Below, one piece after another: positions 1 to 9,047 of a DNA stretch of 64,000 bases. The notes under the pieces were generated by a model. It worked only from the letters and a program-made list of their open reading frames with translations. It was not told the origin of the DNA and made no database searches. The position numbers and the translations under genes are program-made. The stretch comes from PVC group bacterium. GTDB lineage: Bacteria > Verrucomicrobiota > Kiritimatiellia > CAIKKV01 > CAITUY01. Position 1 is the stretch's first letter, and every line of letters begins with the position of its first letter. The stretch is from contig CAMBRF010000003.1 of NCBI GenBank assembly GCA_945870225.1, positions 86,161-150,160 of the forward strand, in the 5' to 3' direction.

Positions 1-168
1 ATCGCCCGGCTTGAAGAACAAACGGCAATGAAAGCGGGACAGAGCGGCATCGTCGATGGAGATGTCATTCCGCGAGGATCGACCGATCCGCACTCCCTCA
101 ACGGAGACGGTGATCTCCCGCCCTTTGAACGGTCCGCGTTCGACAATAAGATGCACGTGCTTGGCCAT
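1..168 (-). CDS. FHA-domain protein, N-terminal fragment (cut by window edge)
   Basis: The reverse strand reads from an ATG at 168-166 without a stop to the window edge, giving 56 codons that begin MAKHVHLIVERGPFKGREI. The stretch GVRIGRSSRNDISIDD followed by ALSRFHCRL is the classic forkhead-associated signature (GR-S-N-D, then S-R-H), which binds phosphothreonine. The C-terminal part lies outside the window, so the rest of the architecture is unknown. It points the same way as the Tad pilus operon, whose CpaF ATPase also begins with an FHA domain, but the DUF475 gene and a 400-bp gap separate them, so co-function is only a guess. Confidence 0.75.
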   Translation of the reverse strand, partial: MAKHVHLIVERGPFKGREITVSVEGVRIGRSSRNDISIDDAALSRFHCRLFFKPGD

Positions 169-565
169 ACCTAGCAGTCTGAAAAGATTTACCGCAGCAT
201 AGGAACCGCACCCCACCCTGTCAACACCGGAGCCAAGGCCAAAGCATCAAAAAGATGTGGCAGACCGGGGGGTGAAAGGATTAACAGGGTGTTCAGAACG
301 GCGGGACAGGATACAGGTTGAAGGCTGTTAGACTGTGAACCCAAACCGGCCATTCCAACCGCAGGTGACGCGGATGACACTGATAAATAACGCTCATCCG
401 TCCCATCCTCGCTATCCGCGGTCCAGATGACGATTCTTTTGCGATGGCCTCCAGCCTAATAGCTTCAGCCTCCGCATCTCCGTGTGATGCCAGTGACCAA
501 TATTGACAAGCTTTAGCAAGACATCGGCAGCAATAGGTTAGCTGCCCCTCCGAAACCTGAGCCGC
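169..565. other. Intergenic region with a degenerate dispersed repeat
   Basis: No credible gene is seen in this 397-bp gap; short antisense frames lack a start signal and family features. Positions 462-495 are about 85 percent identical to 48122-48155 upstream of the LacI-type gene. The stretch around 361-425 resembles the common dispersed 'cgcgg-atccgcg' type of repeat remnant. Confidence 0.5.
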
Positions 566-1603
566 CTATTTGAGAGGCGCTGTGACGATGCCGCGCTTTT
601 TCTCGCGGATTGAGCTGATCACGGCGACCGTGATCAGAATCGCTCCACTCAGGCCGGTGATCCACTCAGGGATGCGCATGCCGGGCAGGGCGCCGATCAA
701 CATCATGCCAGCCAAGGCACCGATCGCCCACATGGCCCCGTGCTCCAGATACTGGAGCTGGTCCAAGGTGCCCTTTTCCACCATGTAGATGGTCAGCGAG
801 CGCACGAACATGGCGCCGATGGCCAGCCCGATCATGATCACCAGCACATTTTTGCTCAGGGCAAAAGCACCGACGACGCCATCGAGGGAGAAGGAGGCAT
901 CGAGCACTTCCAGATAAATGAAGCCGCCTAGGCCGGCACGCATGGCACTCTTGGCAACGGAGGCCCCGCCAGCCGCTGAACCCGTATTGGCGGCAAGGGA
1001 TTTGATGCCATCGAGCAACAGAAAACCGATCACACCGATGGCTCCGGCCACAAGACAGGTGAATTTCTTTTCTACGGGCACATAACTGACATAGACCAGC
1101 AGGCAACAAAGAGCCACTACCACCTCCACGGTGTCCAACTTGCCAGCCTTACACAACCGGCTCTCAATCGGCTTCAGCCAGTGGATGTTGCGCTCGTGAT
1201 CGAAGATGAACTGCAGAAAGACCAACAAAAGAAACATGCCCCCGAAGGAGGCAATACTCAGCTCGCAGGCATGCAATGCCTGACCATACTCCTCCGGCCG
1301 GTTCAGCGCCATGTCCACCGTCGCCGTTAGTTTGGATCCCAATGCCATCGCCACAATCCAGATCGGCAGTATCAGACGCATGCCGAACACCGCAATCAGC
1401 ATTCCCAGCGTCAGAAACATCTTCCGCCAGAATTGATCCATGTTCTTCAGCACGGCTGCATTGACCACTGCGTTGTCCAGCGAAATGCTCACTTCCATGA
1501 CGGCCAGTACGACGCAGATGAAAAAGGGCTCCCATCCGCCTTTATAGAAAACAATACCCAATCCAAGAACCGTCACCAGTATAGAACCCAAAAAATTGCG
1601 CAT
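566..1603 (-). CDS. DUF475 / TerC-like integral membrane protein
   Basis: This 345-residue protein is strongly hydrophobic, with about nine predicted membrane segments. The segment near residues 35-50 (MEVSISLDNAVVNAAVLKNM) is the E-x-S-x-S-x-D-N-A-V motif of TerC/DUF475 proteins, and a second copy near residues 230-245 (LEVLDASFSLDGVVGAFALS) gives the expected internal duplication. The acidic residues within these membrane motifs are thought to bind metal. TerC relatives are linked to tellurite resistance and manganese homeostasis, but the DUF475 branch has no firm function. The start ATG follows a GGAGGA at about 10 bases. It appears to be a single-gene unit between the FHA fragment and the Tad operon. 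Confidence 0.85.
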   Translation of the reverse strand: MRNFLGSILVTVLGLGIVFYKGGWEPFFICVVLAVMEVSISLDNAVVNAAVLKNMDQFWRKMFLTLGMLIAVFGMRLILPIWIVAMALGSKLTATVDMALNRPEEYGQALHACELSIASFGGMFLLLVFLQFIFDHERNIHWLKPIESRLCKAGKLDTVEVVVALCCLLVYVSYVPVEKKFTCLVAGAIGVIGFLLLDGIKSLAANTGSAAGGASVAKSAMRAGLGGFIYLEVLDASFSLDGVVGAFALSKNVLVIMIGLAIGAMFVRSLTIYMVEKGTLDQLQYLEHGAMWAIGALAGMMLIGALPGMRIPEWITGLSGAILITVAVISSIREKKRGIVTAPLK

Positions 1604-1820
1604 ATGGCGTATTATCCTCCACGTCCTCCGGCCCTTAGTTCGGGTATTAGGGCTGTTCGGATTCTGTCTTTAGATCGTCCTCAATACCATTTACCGGCCA
1701 GGCAAGTCGACGATCATTCTCCAGTTCGTCCGCTCGATCACCGAAGCGCGCCGGTGACAGCACGATCCACCTCAAGAACAGTCCATTGGGGAAAGGAAAG
1801 GCAGAAAGGCCGAGGGGCCA

Positions 1821-1873
1821 CGTGAGCCGCGTTGGCTACGTAACCTCACGCGGCGGTCACCCCGGCTCCAGAA
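1821..1873. repeat. Dispersed palindromic repeat (families B and a stem-loop) downstream of the Tad operon
   Basis: In the gap between the DUF475 gene and tadC, the inverted pair CGTGAG (1821-1826) and CTCACG (1845-1850) can form a stem-loop. It is followed by GGTCACCCCGGCTCCAGAA (1855-1873), one half of a repeat also seen at 27933, 29343, 31024, 34211 and 48023. It sits about 10 bp past the tadC stop and could serve as a transcript end, but no uridine tract follows. Confidence 0.55.
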
Positions 1874-1884
1874 GATCTCCCCCT

Positions 1885-2814
1885 CTATAGCTGCCGGAGA
1901 ATCTGGAGGATGATGGGACCTAACAGCACCAGGAAGACGGCGGGGAAAATAAAGGCCACCAGGGGGAAGAGCATCTTGACGGGGGCCTCGTTCGCCTGTT
2001 TTTCGGCGCGTTCAAACCGGCGGAGCCGCATCTGGTCGGCCTGGATCCGCAGAATCGCCGAAATCCCCACACCCAGCTCGTCGGCCTGTACCAGCGAGTT
2101 CACCACCATCCGGATATCCGGATGATCAACCCGGTCGGCCATATCCTTCAGCGCCACGCGCCTTGTCTTGCCGAGCTGGATCTCACGGAGCACCCGGACA
2201 AATTCTTCACCGAGGGCATCCAGCCGGCGGCGTTCGACGATCCGCTGCATGGCACTCATGAAATCCAGGCCCGCCTCAACCGAAAGCGTCAACAGGTCCA
2301 GCATGAAGGGCAGTGAACGCTGGATGTCTCGATGCCGTGCGGCTAATGTGCTCCTGAGCCACAGGCCCGGCTGCACATAAAACGCGAGCACCATCACCAG
2401 GCACAGAACGCCCTGATGGCCCCGCAGAACCAGTCCCGCCCGGCCGGGGATCATGGCGAGAAAGGCCCACACCGCCGCTGCCGTTAACACGCCCAGAACC
2501 GAGGGAATAAGCAGTTTGAGCGCTAGGAATTCCTCCGAGGTCAATGCCCCTGAATATCCCGCCGCCACCAGTTTACGCGTGAGTTGGCTGTTGGCTTTTT
2601 CAAAATAGGCACGTCGGAAGAAGGGAACAACGTTCGGTGCCAACGGCAAAAGAAGCCTGAAGGCGAAGGGAAGCCGCCGTTCCTGCCGCCGCCCGTCGGC
2701 CAGCGTCACATAGGTGGCCTGCCTGAGGATCTGGCCGCAATACCAGGTCGCGCAGCCGGCAAAAACCGCCCATAACAGGCTCAGAAGGATAACACTTAAT
2801 GAGGTTCCATTCAT
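1885..2814 (-). CDS. tadC: Tad pilus inner-membrane platform protein TadC (T2SS-F family)
   Basis: This 309-residue protein has an N-terminal membrane segment, a central hydrophobic pair and a C-terminal membrane hairpin (FPAVFLVLLGPIILQIL). The cytoplasmic T2SS-F domain (about residues 170-290) includes RSLPFMLDLLTLSVEAGLDF and the helix ending ILRIQADQMRLRRFERAEK, typical of TadC/GspF proteins. With TadB it would form the platform coupling the CpaF ATPase to Flp pilin assembly. It is the last gene of the operon, starting 2 bp after the tadB stop, so translation is probably coupled. Confidence 0.9.
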   Translation of the reverse strand: MNGTSLSVILLSLLWAVFAGCATWYCGQILRQATYVTLADGRRQERRLPFAFRLLLPLAPNVVPFFRRAYFEKANSQLTRKLVAAGYSGALTSEEFLALKLLIPSVLGVLTAAAVWAFLAMIPGRAGLVLRGHQGVLCLVMVLAFYVQPGLWLRSTLAARHRDIQRSLPFMLDLLTLSVEAGLDFMSAMQRIVERRRLDALGEEFVRVLREIQLGKTRRVALKDMADRVDHPDIRMVVNSLVQADELGVGISAILRIQADQMRLRRFERAEKQANEAPVKMLFPLVAFIFPAVFLVLLGPIILQILRQL

Positions 2815-2816
2815 GA

Positions 2817-3704
2817 TCAGACGTCAATGTGAATAATCTTACGAATTACCAGGATGCCCAGAACCTCCAACACGCCCACGGCAATCATCACCGATATCCC
2901 CAGCCAGGAACGAAAGAAAGCCACCATCATGGCGGGATCGAGGAAGAACATGGCCACCCCCAGCAGAAGCGGCATGAGCCCGACCACAATGCCCTGAAGA
3001 CGTCCCTGGGCCGTCAGCGTACGGATCCGCTGTTCGATGCGCATGCGCTCGCGGATCGTATGGGCGATCTTCTCGAACACTTCCGTCAGGTTGCCGCCGG
3101 TCTGCCGGGCAATCTCGACAGCCGAGACCATCAGGGCCAGGTCTTCGCTCCCCACCCTCGACTGCAAACTCTCCAATCCATCCTCCATGCTCATCCCCAC
3201 GCGCATCTGATGCAGGAACGTTGAAAACTCCTGTGAAATAGGGTTTTGTCCCTCCCTCACAATGAGTTCGAGGGCCTGCTGAATGCTGAACCCCGCCTTG
3301 AGGGCGTTGCTCATATTGACTAGGCAGTCGACGAGTTGGAGGTTGAATCGCTGCAACCGCCGCTTTTTCATGATCTTGAGGATGGTCCGGGGAATGTTCC
3401 ATCCGATAACGGCACAAAGGAGCCCGAAGAACACTCCGGCCAGAAAGGCCCAACGGCTCACCCCACCCACAAGCAAAAAGCCCAGCATGAAACATACGGC
3501 CGAGGAGGCGTAAGCCAACTCCAAAATCCGTCGCGCCGGAATAAAGAGGAACAAATCCTCCATCTGGCGCGTCGCGCTCTCCGCGTAGGCGGAAGCGTAC
3601 TCCTGCGCCGTGGACTGGAACGACTGAAGAATGAAATACGTCAATCCGCCCAGGCTGAGCATGTACAGCGACGGAATCATCCATAAAGCTATTGTCGTAT
3701 CCAT
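2817..3704 (-). CDS. tadB: Tad pilus inner-membrane platform protein TadB (T2SS-F family)
   Basis: This 295-residue T2SS-F protein has an N-terminal membrane segment, a hydrophobic pair near residues 65-105, and two C-terminal segments. The conserved core reads LVDCLVNMSNALKAGFSIQQ, then MEDGLESLQSRV and the TGGNLTEVFEKIAHTIRER signature typical of TadB. It is the partner of TadC. The gene starts 6 bp after the cpaF stop and ends 2 bp before tadC, consistent with one mRNA. Confidence 0.92.
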   Translation of the reverse strand: MDTTIALWMIPSLYMLSLGGLTYFILQSFQSTAQEYASAYAESATRQMEDLFLFIPARRILELAYASSAVCFMLGFLLVGGVSRWAFLAGVFFGLLCAVIGWNIPRTILKIMKKRRLQRFNLQLVDCLVNMSNALKAGFSIQQALELIVREGQNPISQEFSTFLHQMRVGMSMEDGLESLQSRVGSEDLALMVSAVEIARQTGGNLTEVFEKIAHTIRERMRIEQRIRTLTAQGRLQGIVVGLMPLLLGVAMFFLDPAMMVAFFRSWLGISVMIAVGVLEVLGILVIRKIIHIDV

Positions 3705-3710
3705 ATCGTC

Positions 3711-5417
3711 CTACCGTTGCGGATCGAACATTGTTTGATCCACCTTCACCCCGCGGGCGCGCATGCCATCCAGGAAGGTCGGCACCGCACCTGTCGGCGA
3801 GAACTTCCCCACCAGCTTGCCCGCGGCATCGACCCCTTTTTGCTCATACACAAAAATATCCTGCATGGTCGTCCGGTCCCCTTCCAGGCCGACCACTTCG
3901 GTAATGTTGACGACCTTGCGCGATCCATCGCCAAAGCGCGATTCCTGCACGATGAGGTCCACGGCCGAGGAGATCTGTTCGCGGATGGCCCGAACGGGTA
4001 GATCCATGCCCGACATGAGCACCAGCGTCTCCAGGCGGGAAATACTGTCCCGCGGCGAATTTGCATGGACCGTGGTCAGGGAGCCATCGTGCCCGGTATT
4101 CATGGCCTGCAACATGTCCAGCGCCTCGCCGCCGCGGCACTCACCCACCAGAATGCGATCGGGCCGCATGCGCAGGGCGTTACGGACAAGATCCCGGATG
4201 GAGATGGCGCCCTTGCCTTCGATATTGGGCGGACGGGCCTCCAGCGACACCACGTGTTCCTGCTTCAATTGCAATTCCGCGGCATCCTCGATCGTGATAA
4301 TCCGGTCGGACTCCGGCACAAACCCGCCCAGCACATTCAGCAGCGTGGTTTTACCCGAACCCGTCCCGCCCGACACCACGATGTTCTTGCGGGCCAACAC
4401 GGCGGCCTTAAGAAAATCACGCATGGGTGCCGTCCAGGTTCCCAACCGAATGAGATCATCATCGGTTAAGGGCACCTTGGAAAACTTGCGGATCGTAATG
4501 CAGGGGCCGGTCAGGGAAAGGGGATGAATAACGGCGTTGACCCGGGACCCGTCGCGCAGGCGGGCATCGACATAAGGCTGGCTTTCGTCGATACGCCGCC
4601 CCAGCGGCGAAACAATCCGCTCGATAACCGCCAGGACCGACTTGTCATCGAGAAAGGTTTTATCCGTGAGTTCGATTTTGCCCTTCCGCTCGACATACAC
4701 ACGGGTAGGACCATTCACCATGATTTCCGTGACAGTCGTGTCGGCTAACAAGTCTTCGAGAGGTCCCAACCCGACCGCCTCGTCATAAATTTCCTTGATC
4801 AAAACCTGCGCGGGAATCGCCAGGGGAAGCCGGGGTCCCACCTCGCTCACAATCCCCTCCAAGGTCGACAGGACGCGCTGATGTAAAGCGCTTTCCTCCA
4901 TATGGGACGCGGTCAGCCGCTTGATATCCAACCGTTCGAGCAACTCCTTGAGAATCTGCTGTTTGATCGTCTGCTTGAGCGTCAGCAGGCGCTCATCCCG
5001 CACGCCGCGTTCCGGCCGGGAGGACGATGCATCCACTTCGGGGACCACCGGAGCCGGAGCCGGCACCGGAAGGGAAACCGGAGCAGGATGAGACTCCTTG
5101 GGCGGACTGACCGACTGGGCCGGTTCGGGTTTATCCCGGAAGAGTCTCAGCGTATAACCATCGACCCTGATATCCTGACCTTCGAGCACCTCGGCACGAC
5201 CATGGACGGTCGTCCCGCTCAACAACGTTCCGCCCAGGGTGAGGTCCTCGACCCAGCAACTACCCGGCCGCAAACACAGGATGGCATGCCGTCCCGCCAC
5301 CTTCGGACCGGCCAGAACAATTTGGTTCTCAAGATCGGAGCCCAGCGAATAAATGCCGGGCCGCAGTTCGCGGATCTGCTTCGAGCCCTCCGCTTTGCCG
5401 ATCTCCAGATACATCAT
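3711..5417 (-). CDS. cpaF: FHA-domain fused CpaF/TadA secretion ATPase
   Basis: This hexameric traffic ATPase powers Flp pilus extension. Residues 1-95 form an FHA domain (YSLGSDLENQIVL, then AGRHAILCL), followed by a Pro/Ala-rich linker to about residue 140 and a full CpaF domain. Walker A is GGTGSGKTT, Walker B is RILVGE, and the Asp and His boxes are visible (ITIEDAAELQL, LTTVHANSPRDS). Typical CpaF is about 450-480 residues, so at 568 the extra length is the FHA module. The fusion suggests phosphothreonine-dependent control or recruitment of the motor, an inference not shown by sequence alone. It lies between cpaB and tadB in the operon. Confidence 0.93.
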   Translation of the reverse strand: MMYLEIGKAEGSKQIRELRPGIYSLGSDLENQIVLAGPKVAGRHAILCLRPGSCWVEDLTLGGTLLSGTTVHGRAEVLEGQDIRVDGYTLRLFRDKPEPAQSVSPPKESHPAPVSLPVPAPAPVVPEVDASSSRPERGVRDERLLTLKQTIKQQILKELLERLDIKRLTASHMEESALHQRVLSTLEGIVSEVGPRLPLAIPAQVLIKEIYDEAVGLGPLEDLLADTTVTEIMVNGPTRVYVERKGKIELTDKTFLDDKSVLAVIERIVSPLGRRIDESQPYVDARLRDGSRVNAVIHPLSLTGPCITIRKFSKVPLTDDDLIRLGTWTAPMRDFLKAAVLARKNIVVSGGTGSGKTTLLNVLGGFVPESDRIITIEDAAELQLKQEHVVSLEARPPNIEGKGAISIRDLVRNALRMRPDRILVGECRGGEALDMLQAMNTGHDGSLTTVHANSPRDSISRLETLVLMSGMDLPVRAIREQISSAVDLIVQESRFGDGSRKVVNITEVVGLEGDRTTMQDIFVYEQKGVDAAGKLVGKFSPTGAVPTFLDGMRARGVKVDQTMFDPQR

Positions 5418-5459
5418 GCTTCTCCAAATGAGACGATCAGGTTCCCGTTTCGCCCTTCA

Positions 5460-6284
5460 TCAATAACCGACTTTGCGGCGGATCTTCTCCTGACGGTGGG
5501 CATTGAGTTCGGGAAGCTCCTTTTCCAACATATCGAAATTGATCTCGGGCAGATCGCGTTCAAACGTTACATCGGAGGGGTTACGCAACGATAGGGTCAG
5601 ATGGCCCCTTATATTTTCCACAAACACCAGCAGCTCGGCTTCGCGCGGGGTTACCTCAACCGTAATCGTACTGTATCCGGCGGACGAACGAACCCGGTCG
5701 TTGCCCTCCCCGATCTGCTTGCCGAGCGTCTGACCCGTGGCGAGAACGGTTACATCCTGGAGGACCGTCAGGGTGACCCATTCCATCTGCTGGGGATTCT
5801 TGCGGGAGGGGAACGAAAACGAACCCAGTACATCAACACGGTCGTTCGGCTGGACGAGGCCACTCACGCCCGCAGAACCGCCGATCGACATGGAGATGGC
5901 CCGCATTCCGGGGGCAATCGTCGGGGCCAACCCCGACCCTGGGCGGAAGGGAACGTCAACGTACGACCACAGCAAGGTTTCCTCGGCATCCATGCTGTAC
6001 TTGAGTTTTTTGCCCAACAACTGATCCAGGTTCTCAGGGAGGACGGTATTCTTGCCGACTTCGCGGGCCAGCGTGCTTTTGACGGCCAGATCTTTCTTCA
6101 GAAGGACCGTCCCCTCGGGCAGGGCGCGTTTGGCTGCCACCACATCGGCACGGCGCTCACTAAGCAGCAGGCGTTCCCTCTCTTTTTCGATATCGCCAAG
6201 TCTGGCCTGGAAATATTCCCTCGTGAGCCAAAACGCCAGCAGAGCGACAACTACCGAGACAATCAGGACTATGCGTTGTTTCAT
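5460..6284 (-). CDS. cpaB: Flp pilus assembly protein CpaB (RcpC)
   Basis: This 274-residue protein has one N-terminal membrane anchor (VLIVSVVVALLAFWLTREYF), then a SAF domain with the pattern RADVVAAKRALPEGTVLLKK and APGMRAISMSIGGSAGVSG. The following RcpC domain contains VQPNDRVDVLG and VEVTPREAELLVFVENIRG, which are close to the family signatures. CpaB sits in the periplasm and is thought to act with the secretin. No secretin gene follows here, unlike most tad loci. It starts 19 bp after the upstream unknown gene. Confidence 0.9.
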   Translation of the reverse strand: MKQRIVLIVSVVVALLAFWLTREYFQARLGDIEKERERLLLSERRADVVAAKRALPEGTVLLKKDLAVKSTLAREVGKNTVLPENLDQLLGKKLKYSMDAEETLLWSYVDVPFRPGSGLAPTIAPGMRAISMSIGGSAGVSGLVQPNDRVDVLGSFSFPSRKNPQQMEWVTLTVLQDVTVLATGQTLGKQIGEGNDRVRSSAGYSTITVEVTPREAELLVFVENIRGHLTLSLRNPSDVTFERDLPEINFDMLEKELPELNAHRQEKIRRKVGY

Positions 6285-6303
6285 AAAGGCCTTCCCCTGT
6301 CAT

Positions 6304-7035
6304 TCACTTCAAAGCGCCCTGCTTATGTAGCAGGGCCACCCGCGTTTCACCATCCGAATCTGCACGTTTAACCTGAACACAACAAATATCCGCCCCCCTC
6401 ATAAAAAAGAATATCCCGTCCCCTGCCCCGGGGCGGGATGGCATAACCGATGTCCAACCGGCCTGTTTCAGGGCCGTTTCATAATAAGCAACTACATCGG
6501 CGATCTGGGCGGGGGCGATCAACGTCTCCCATCCCACCCGCGTGTCTTCATTCTTCATATACCCTGTGACCCGGCTTCCGGATGGAGCGGGAAGCTCTTT
6601 CAGCTCATGATTCAGAACCCGGGAGCGACCGGCGGCGGTCTCCGCCTGCGCCTGCTCCGTGACCACCATGACTCCGGTGGCCGGATTTCCCCCGGGAACA
6701 AGCGCCAGCAGCCGCACCTTCTTCCCCATCCCGGTTATCTCGCCCAGGCCCAGGGTCTCTCCGGCCTCAAAGCGCACGGAATCGCCCTGACTGGACAGAA
6801 CCCGCCGCCGCAGGTCATCCAGTCCCTCGCGCAGGGAGACCACGCTCACGTCAGCCTGTCCGCCGTTGATGCGCATCAGGGTTTTATAGAGGCGTTTACC
6901 GAATTCCTCCGCCGCGAAAACGGAATGCCCCGACGTCCGCCCCATAAAACGAGACACCCGGGCCTGCAACAGGGTGGCAGGCAGGCAGATGGCCAGAATG
7001 ACAAGGCCGACCAGATATGGGCGACTTCTTCGCAT
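6304..7035 (-). CDS. Tad-operon exported protein of unknown function
   Basis: I do not recognise the family. The ATG at 7035 lies two bases after the stop of the preceding TadE-like gene; an in-frame GTG at 7059 would overlap it by 22 bp. The product (243 residues) begins MRRSRPYLVGLVILAICLPA, a signal peptide or membrane anchor, and the rest looks periplasmic. The C-terminal part includes IADVVAYYETALKQAGW, a pattern common in small periplasmic proteins in which a 'YYxxxLxxxGW' helix precedes a beta sheet. Its place between pseudopilins and cpaB suggests an accessory role in pilus assembly, perhaps a minor pseudopilin. Confidence 0.7.
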   Translation of the reverse strand: MRRSRPYLVGLVILAICLPATLLQARVSRFMGRTSGHSVFAAEEFGKRLYKTLMRINGGQADVSVVSLREGLDDLRRRVLSSQGDSVRFEAGETLGLGEITGMGKKVRLLALVPGGNPATGVMVVTEQAQAETAAGRSRVLNHELKELPAPSGSRVTGYMKNEDTRVGWETLIAPAQIADVVAYYETALKQAGWTSVMPSRPGAGDGIFFFMRGADICCVQVKRADSDGETRVALLHKQGALK

Positions 7036-7037
7036 CG

Positions 7038-7616
7038 TCAATAAATTCCCTTGGTCCACGTCAACCAGGCCTTCCCCTCGACCTCAACCTCATCGGAATG
7101 ATAGAGAAGCGTCCGGATGATAGGCAAAAGCGGCAGCGTGGCTCGGGATTCGCCCTCCACCAACCCGAACTGCAAGCAAGGGAAGGAACTGCCGTTGAGT
7201 TCGCTAAACGCATTGCCTGACCGCTTCCATTCAAGATCGGCAGGGCGGGAGTACCCGACGATTCGTGACTGAAAGGCCCCACTATCCCCTCGGAGAAACC
7301 CATCATCACGTGAGTAACGGGCATCATCTTCACCCAGTTCCCGATCGGCGATGAACTCGGGGCCGGAGAACGAGGACACCTCCAACATGGCCTTTGCCCC
7401 GGCCTGTCTTCGTGCGTCCGTCATGGCCCGCGTACGCAAAAGTCCCAACAAGGATATCTGGATGATCCCAGCCACCAGCACCAGTAGCACCACCAGGGCC
7501 ACGATCAGTTCCGTCAACGCCTGACCACTCCGGCTCGCGCGCCAGGGCTGCCTGACCTTCTGGACCGAAGCAGAGACTTCTGCCTTGTTCCTGTTATCAT
7601 TGTGGTCCTTGCTCAT
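7038..7616 (-). CDS. TadE-like pseudopilin
   Basis: This 192-residue protein has a polar N-terminus of about 28 residues, then RSGQALTELIVALVVLLVLV, a class III prepilin-like cleavage motif (G, then a Glu at +5) followed by a hydrophobic helix. This is the TadE/TadF pattern of minor pseudopilins, processed like Flp and placed in the inner membrane. The C-terminal two thirds have no recognised domain. It lies 24 bp after the TadG-like gene. Confidence 0.75.
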   Translation of the reverse strand: MSKDHNDNRNKAEVSASVQKVRQPWRASRSGQALTELIVALVVLLVLVAGIIQISLLGLLRTRAMTDARRQAGAKAMLEVSSFSGPEFIADRELGEDDARYSRDDGFLRGDSGAFQSRIVGYSRPADLEWKRSGNAFSELNGSSFPCLQFGLVEGESRATLPLLPIIRTLLYHSDEVEVEGKAWLTWTKGIY

Positions 7617-7640
7617 GGTTAATAACCTTTCAGCTGGGGT

Positions 7641-9047
7641 TCAATGCCCCCGCCGACTTCCCCCGCCCCTGCTGCCTGGCCCGCCCCCGTAGGTTCGGCA
7701 GGTACTGCTGAACTTCTTCAGCCAGTCGATGCCGGTCAACCGGAAATCCGCATTTTCCCACACAACCAACTGCTGGCAATACCAGCAGTATTTCGGCAGA
7801 CCAAAAGGGCCCTTTTCCTGGTAATCCGGAAGATGACCCTCAATATGCTCGCGCCAGTCCAGATCGAAGGCGCCCCCCGCAGGGGCGGACGACGCGTCCA
7901 CCGGGATCAGACGCACCTCATGAAAAGCCGGCAGAACCAATTCGTAGGCATTGGGCCGTTCATCCCCCTCAAGGTAACCAAAAGGCTTCGCCGCAGCCGT
8001 CCACGTGATCTGGCTCGTCCGGGAGCCGGGAGTCACGCGCGTGGCCTGAGTCTCCACCCGTGCGGCGGCATCTGCCCCGGCATAATCGTACTGCGGCTTA
8101 ACGGGTCCCGTCGCGGGGAACTGCACCTCGCCAAACGGCGATATTGCCGTCCAAGGGCCCCACGCCCCCCCCTCGTAACAATACCAGGACGATGTGACGG
8201 CCGTCACCGTATTGGAGATGACCTGATCGCTTAGTCGACGGTCCTCCCGCAAGGCATTCATCAAAGTCACCACCGATGTATCACTAATAACAGTCCTCTT
8301 TGTCAGTCCCAGCCCGAAATACTCGCTGTTCATCGGATCAACATGGGGCAATTTTCCCGGCAGCGGAGGCCACCATGAAAAGTCCGTATAGTTCAACAAA
8401 ACCTCATAGGCGTTGTGGAAGAACCAGCACCACTCTGCCCCGGCGATGGCATCGTAAAAACTAACATCAAGAAGCAGATGTCCCCCGGCAAAGTCGGAGT
8501 AGAGCCGTGCATTATCGGGCCCTGCCGCCACCCCGTTATCCGCCACAACGGTGATCATGTCCGCATATTCCTCCCAGCAATTGGAATAGGGCTCTTGAAA
8601 AAGCATGAGGCCGTCCGGACCTAAGGCCGTGTATTCAAATCGTACGGTATCCGCATGTTGTCGGATCCGCCTGGTAAAACGTTCATTAACGAAAACGCCG
8701 TTGTTCTTGGCCGCCTGCTGGGCGGCTACAAGTCCGACCATGGGCCCCACATAACACAGGCGCGCCTGCATGTCGTTAATGTCCGACGCCATGCTGGCAT
8801 CACCCTGCGTTAATGCCACCGCCTGCATGATATTCAAATCGCCAATGAGATTCAGGGTGATTCCCTGCCATCGTGCACCAACCAAGGCCGCCGCATCCCC
8901 CGCATTCTGGCTAAGCGATTTTACATAGACGATTTTATGAAGATCGAAGTTCCAAAACGCCACAAACGCCAGGATCAGCAGCGCCATGATCAGAAAAATC
9001 ATGACCTGCCCTCCGCGTTTGTCGTTTATACCACCGGCCATCATCAC
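7641..9047 (-). CDS. TadG-like Flp pilus assembly protein
   Basis: This 468-residue protein begins with a short polar stretch and GGQVMIFLIMALLILAFVAF, the N-terminal 'Tad' helix of TadG-type proteins. It is followed by NAGDAAALVGARW, the conserved 'DAAALAGA' segment after the helix. The rest is a large periplasmic region without a clear von Willebrand MIDAS motif, unlike classical TadG. The C-terminus is Gly/Arg-rich (GGGPGSRGGGSRRGH). Its ATG overlaps the TadE-like stop by four bases, so the two are translationally coupled. Confidence 0.78.
   Translation of the reverse strand: MMMAGGINDKRGGQVMIFLIMALLILAFVAFWNFDLHKIVYVKSLSQNAGDAAALVGARWQGITLNLIGDLNIMQAVALTQGDASMASDINDMQARLCYVGPMVGLVAAQQAAKNNGVFVNERFTRRIRQHADTVRFEYTALGPDGLMLFQEPYSNCWEEYADMITVVADNGVAAGPDNARLYSDFAGGHLLLDVSFYDAIAGAEWCWFFHNAYEVLLNYTDFSWWPPLPGKLPHVDPMNSEYFGLGLTKRTVISDTSVVTLMNALREDRRLSDQVISNTVTAVTSSWYCYEGGAWGPWTAISPFGEVQFPATGPVKPQYDYAGADAAARVETQATRVTPGSRTSQITWTAAAKPFGYLEGDERPNAYELVLPAFHEVRLIPVDASSAPAGGAFDLDWREHIEGHLPDYQEKGPFGLPKYCWYCQQLVVWENADFRLTGIDWLKKFSSTCRTYGGGPGSRGGGSRRGH

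Noticed and set aside
189..380. Minus-strand frame of 63 codons
   Set aside because: No ribosome-binding site and no recognisable protein features; it lies in a repeat remnant region.
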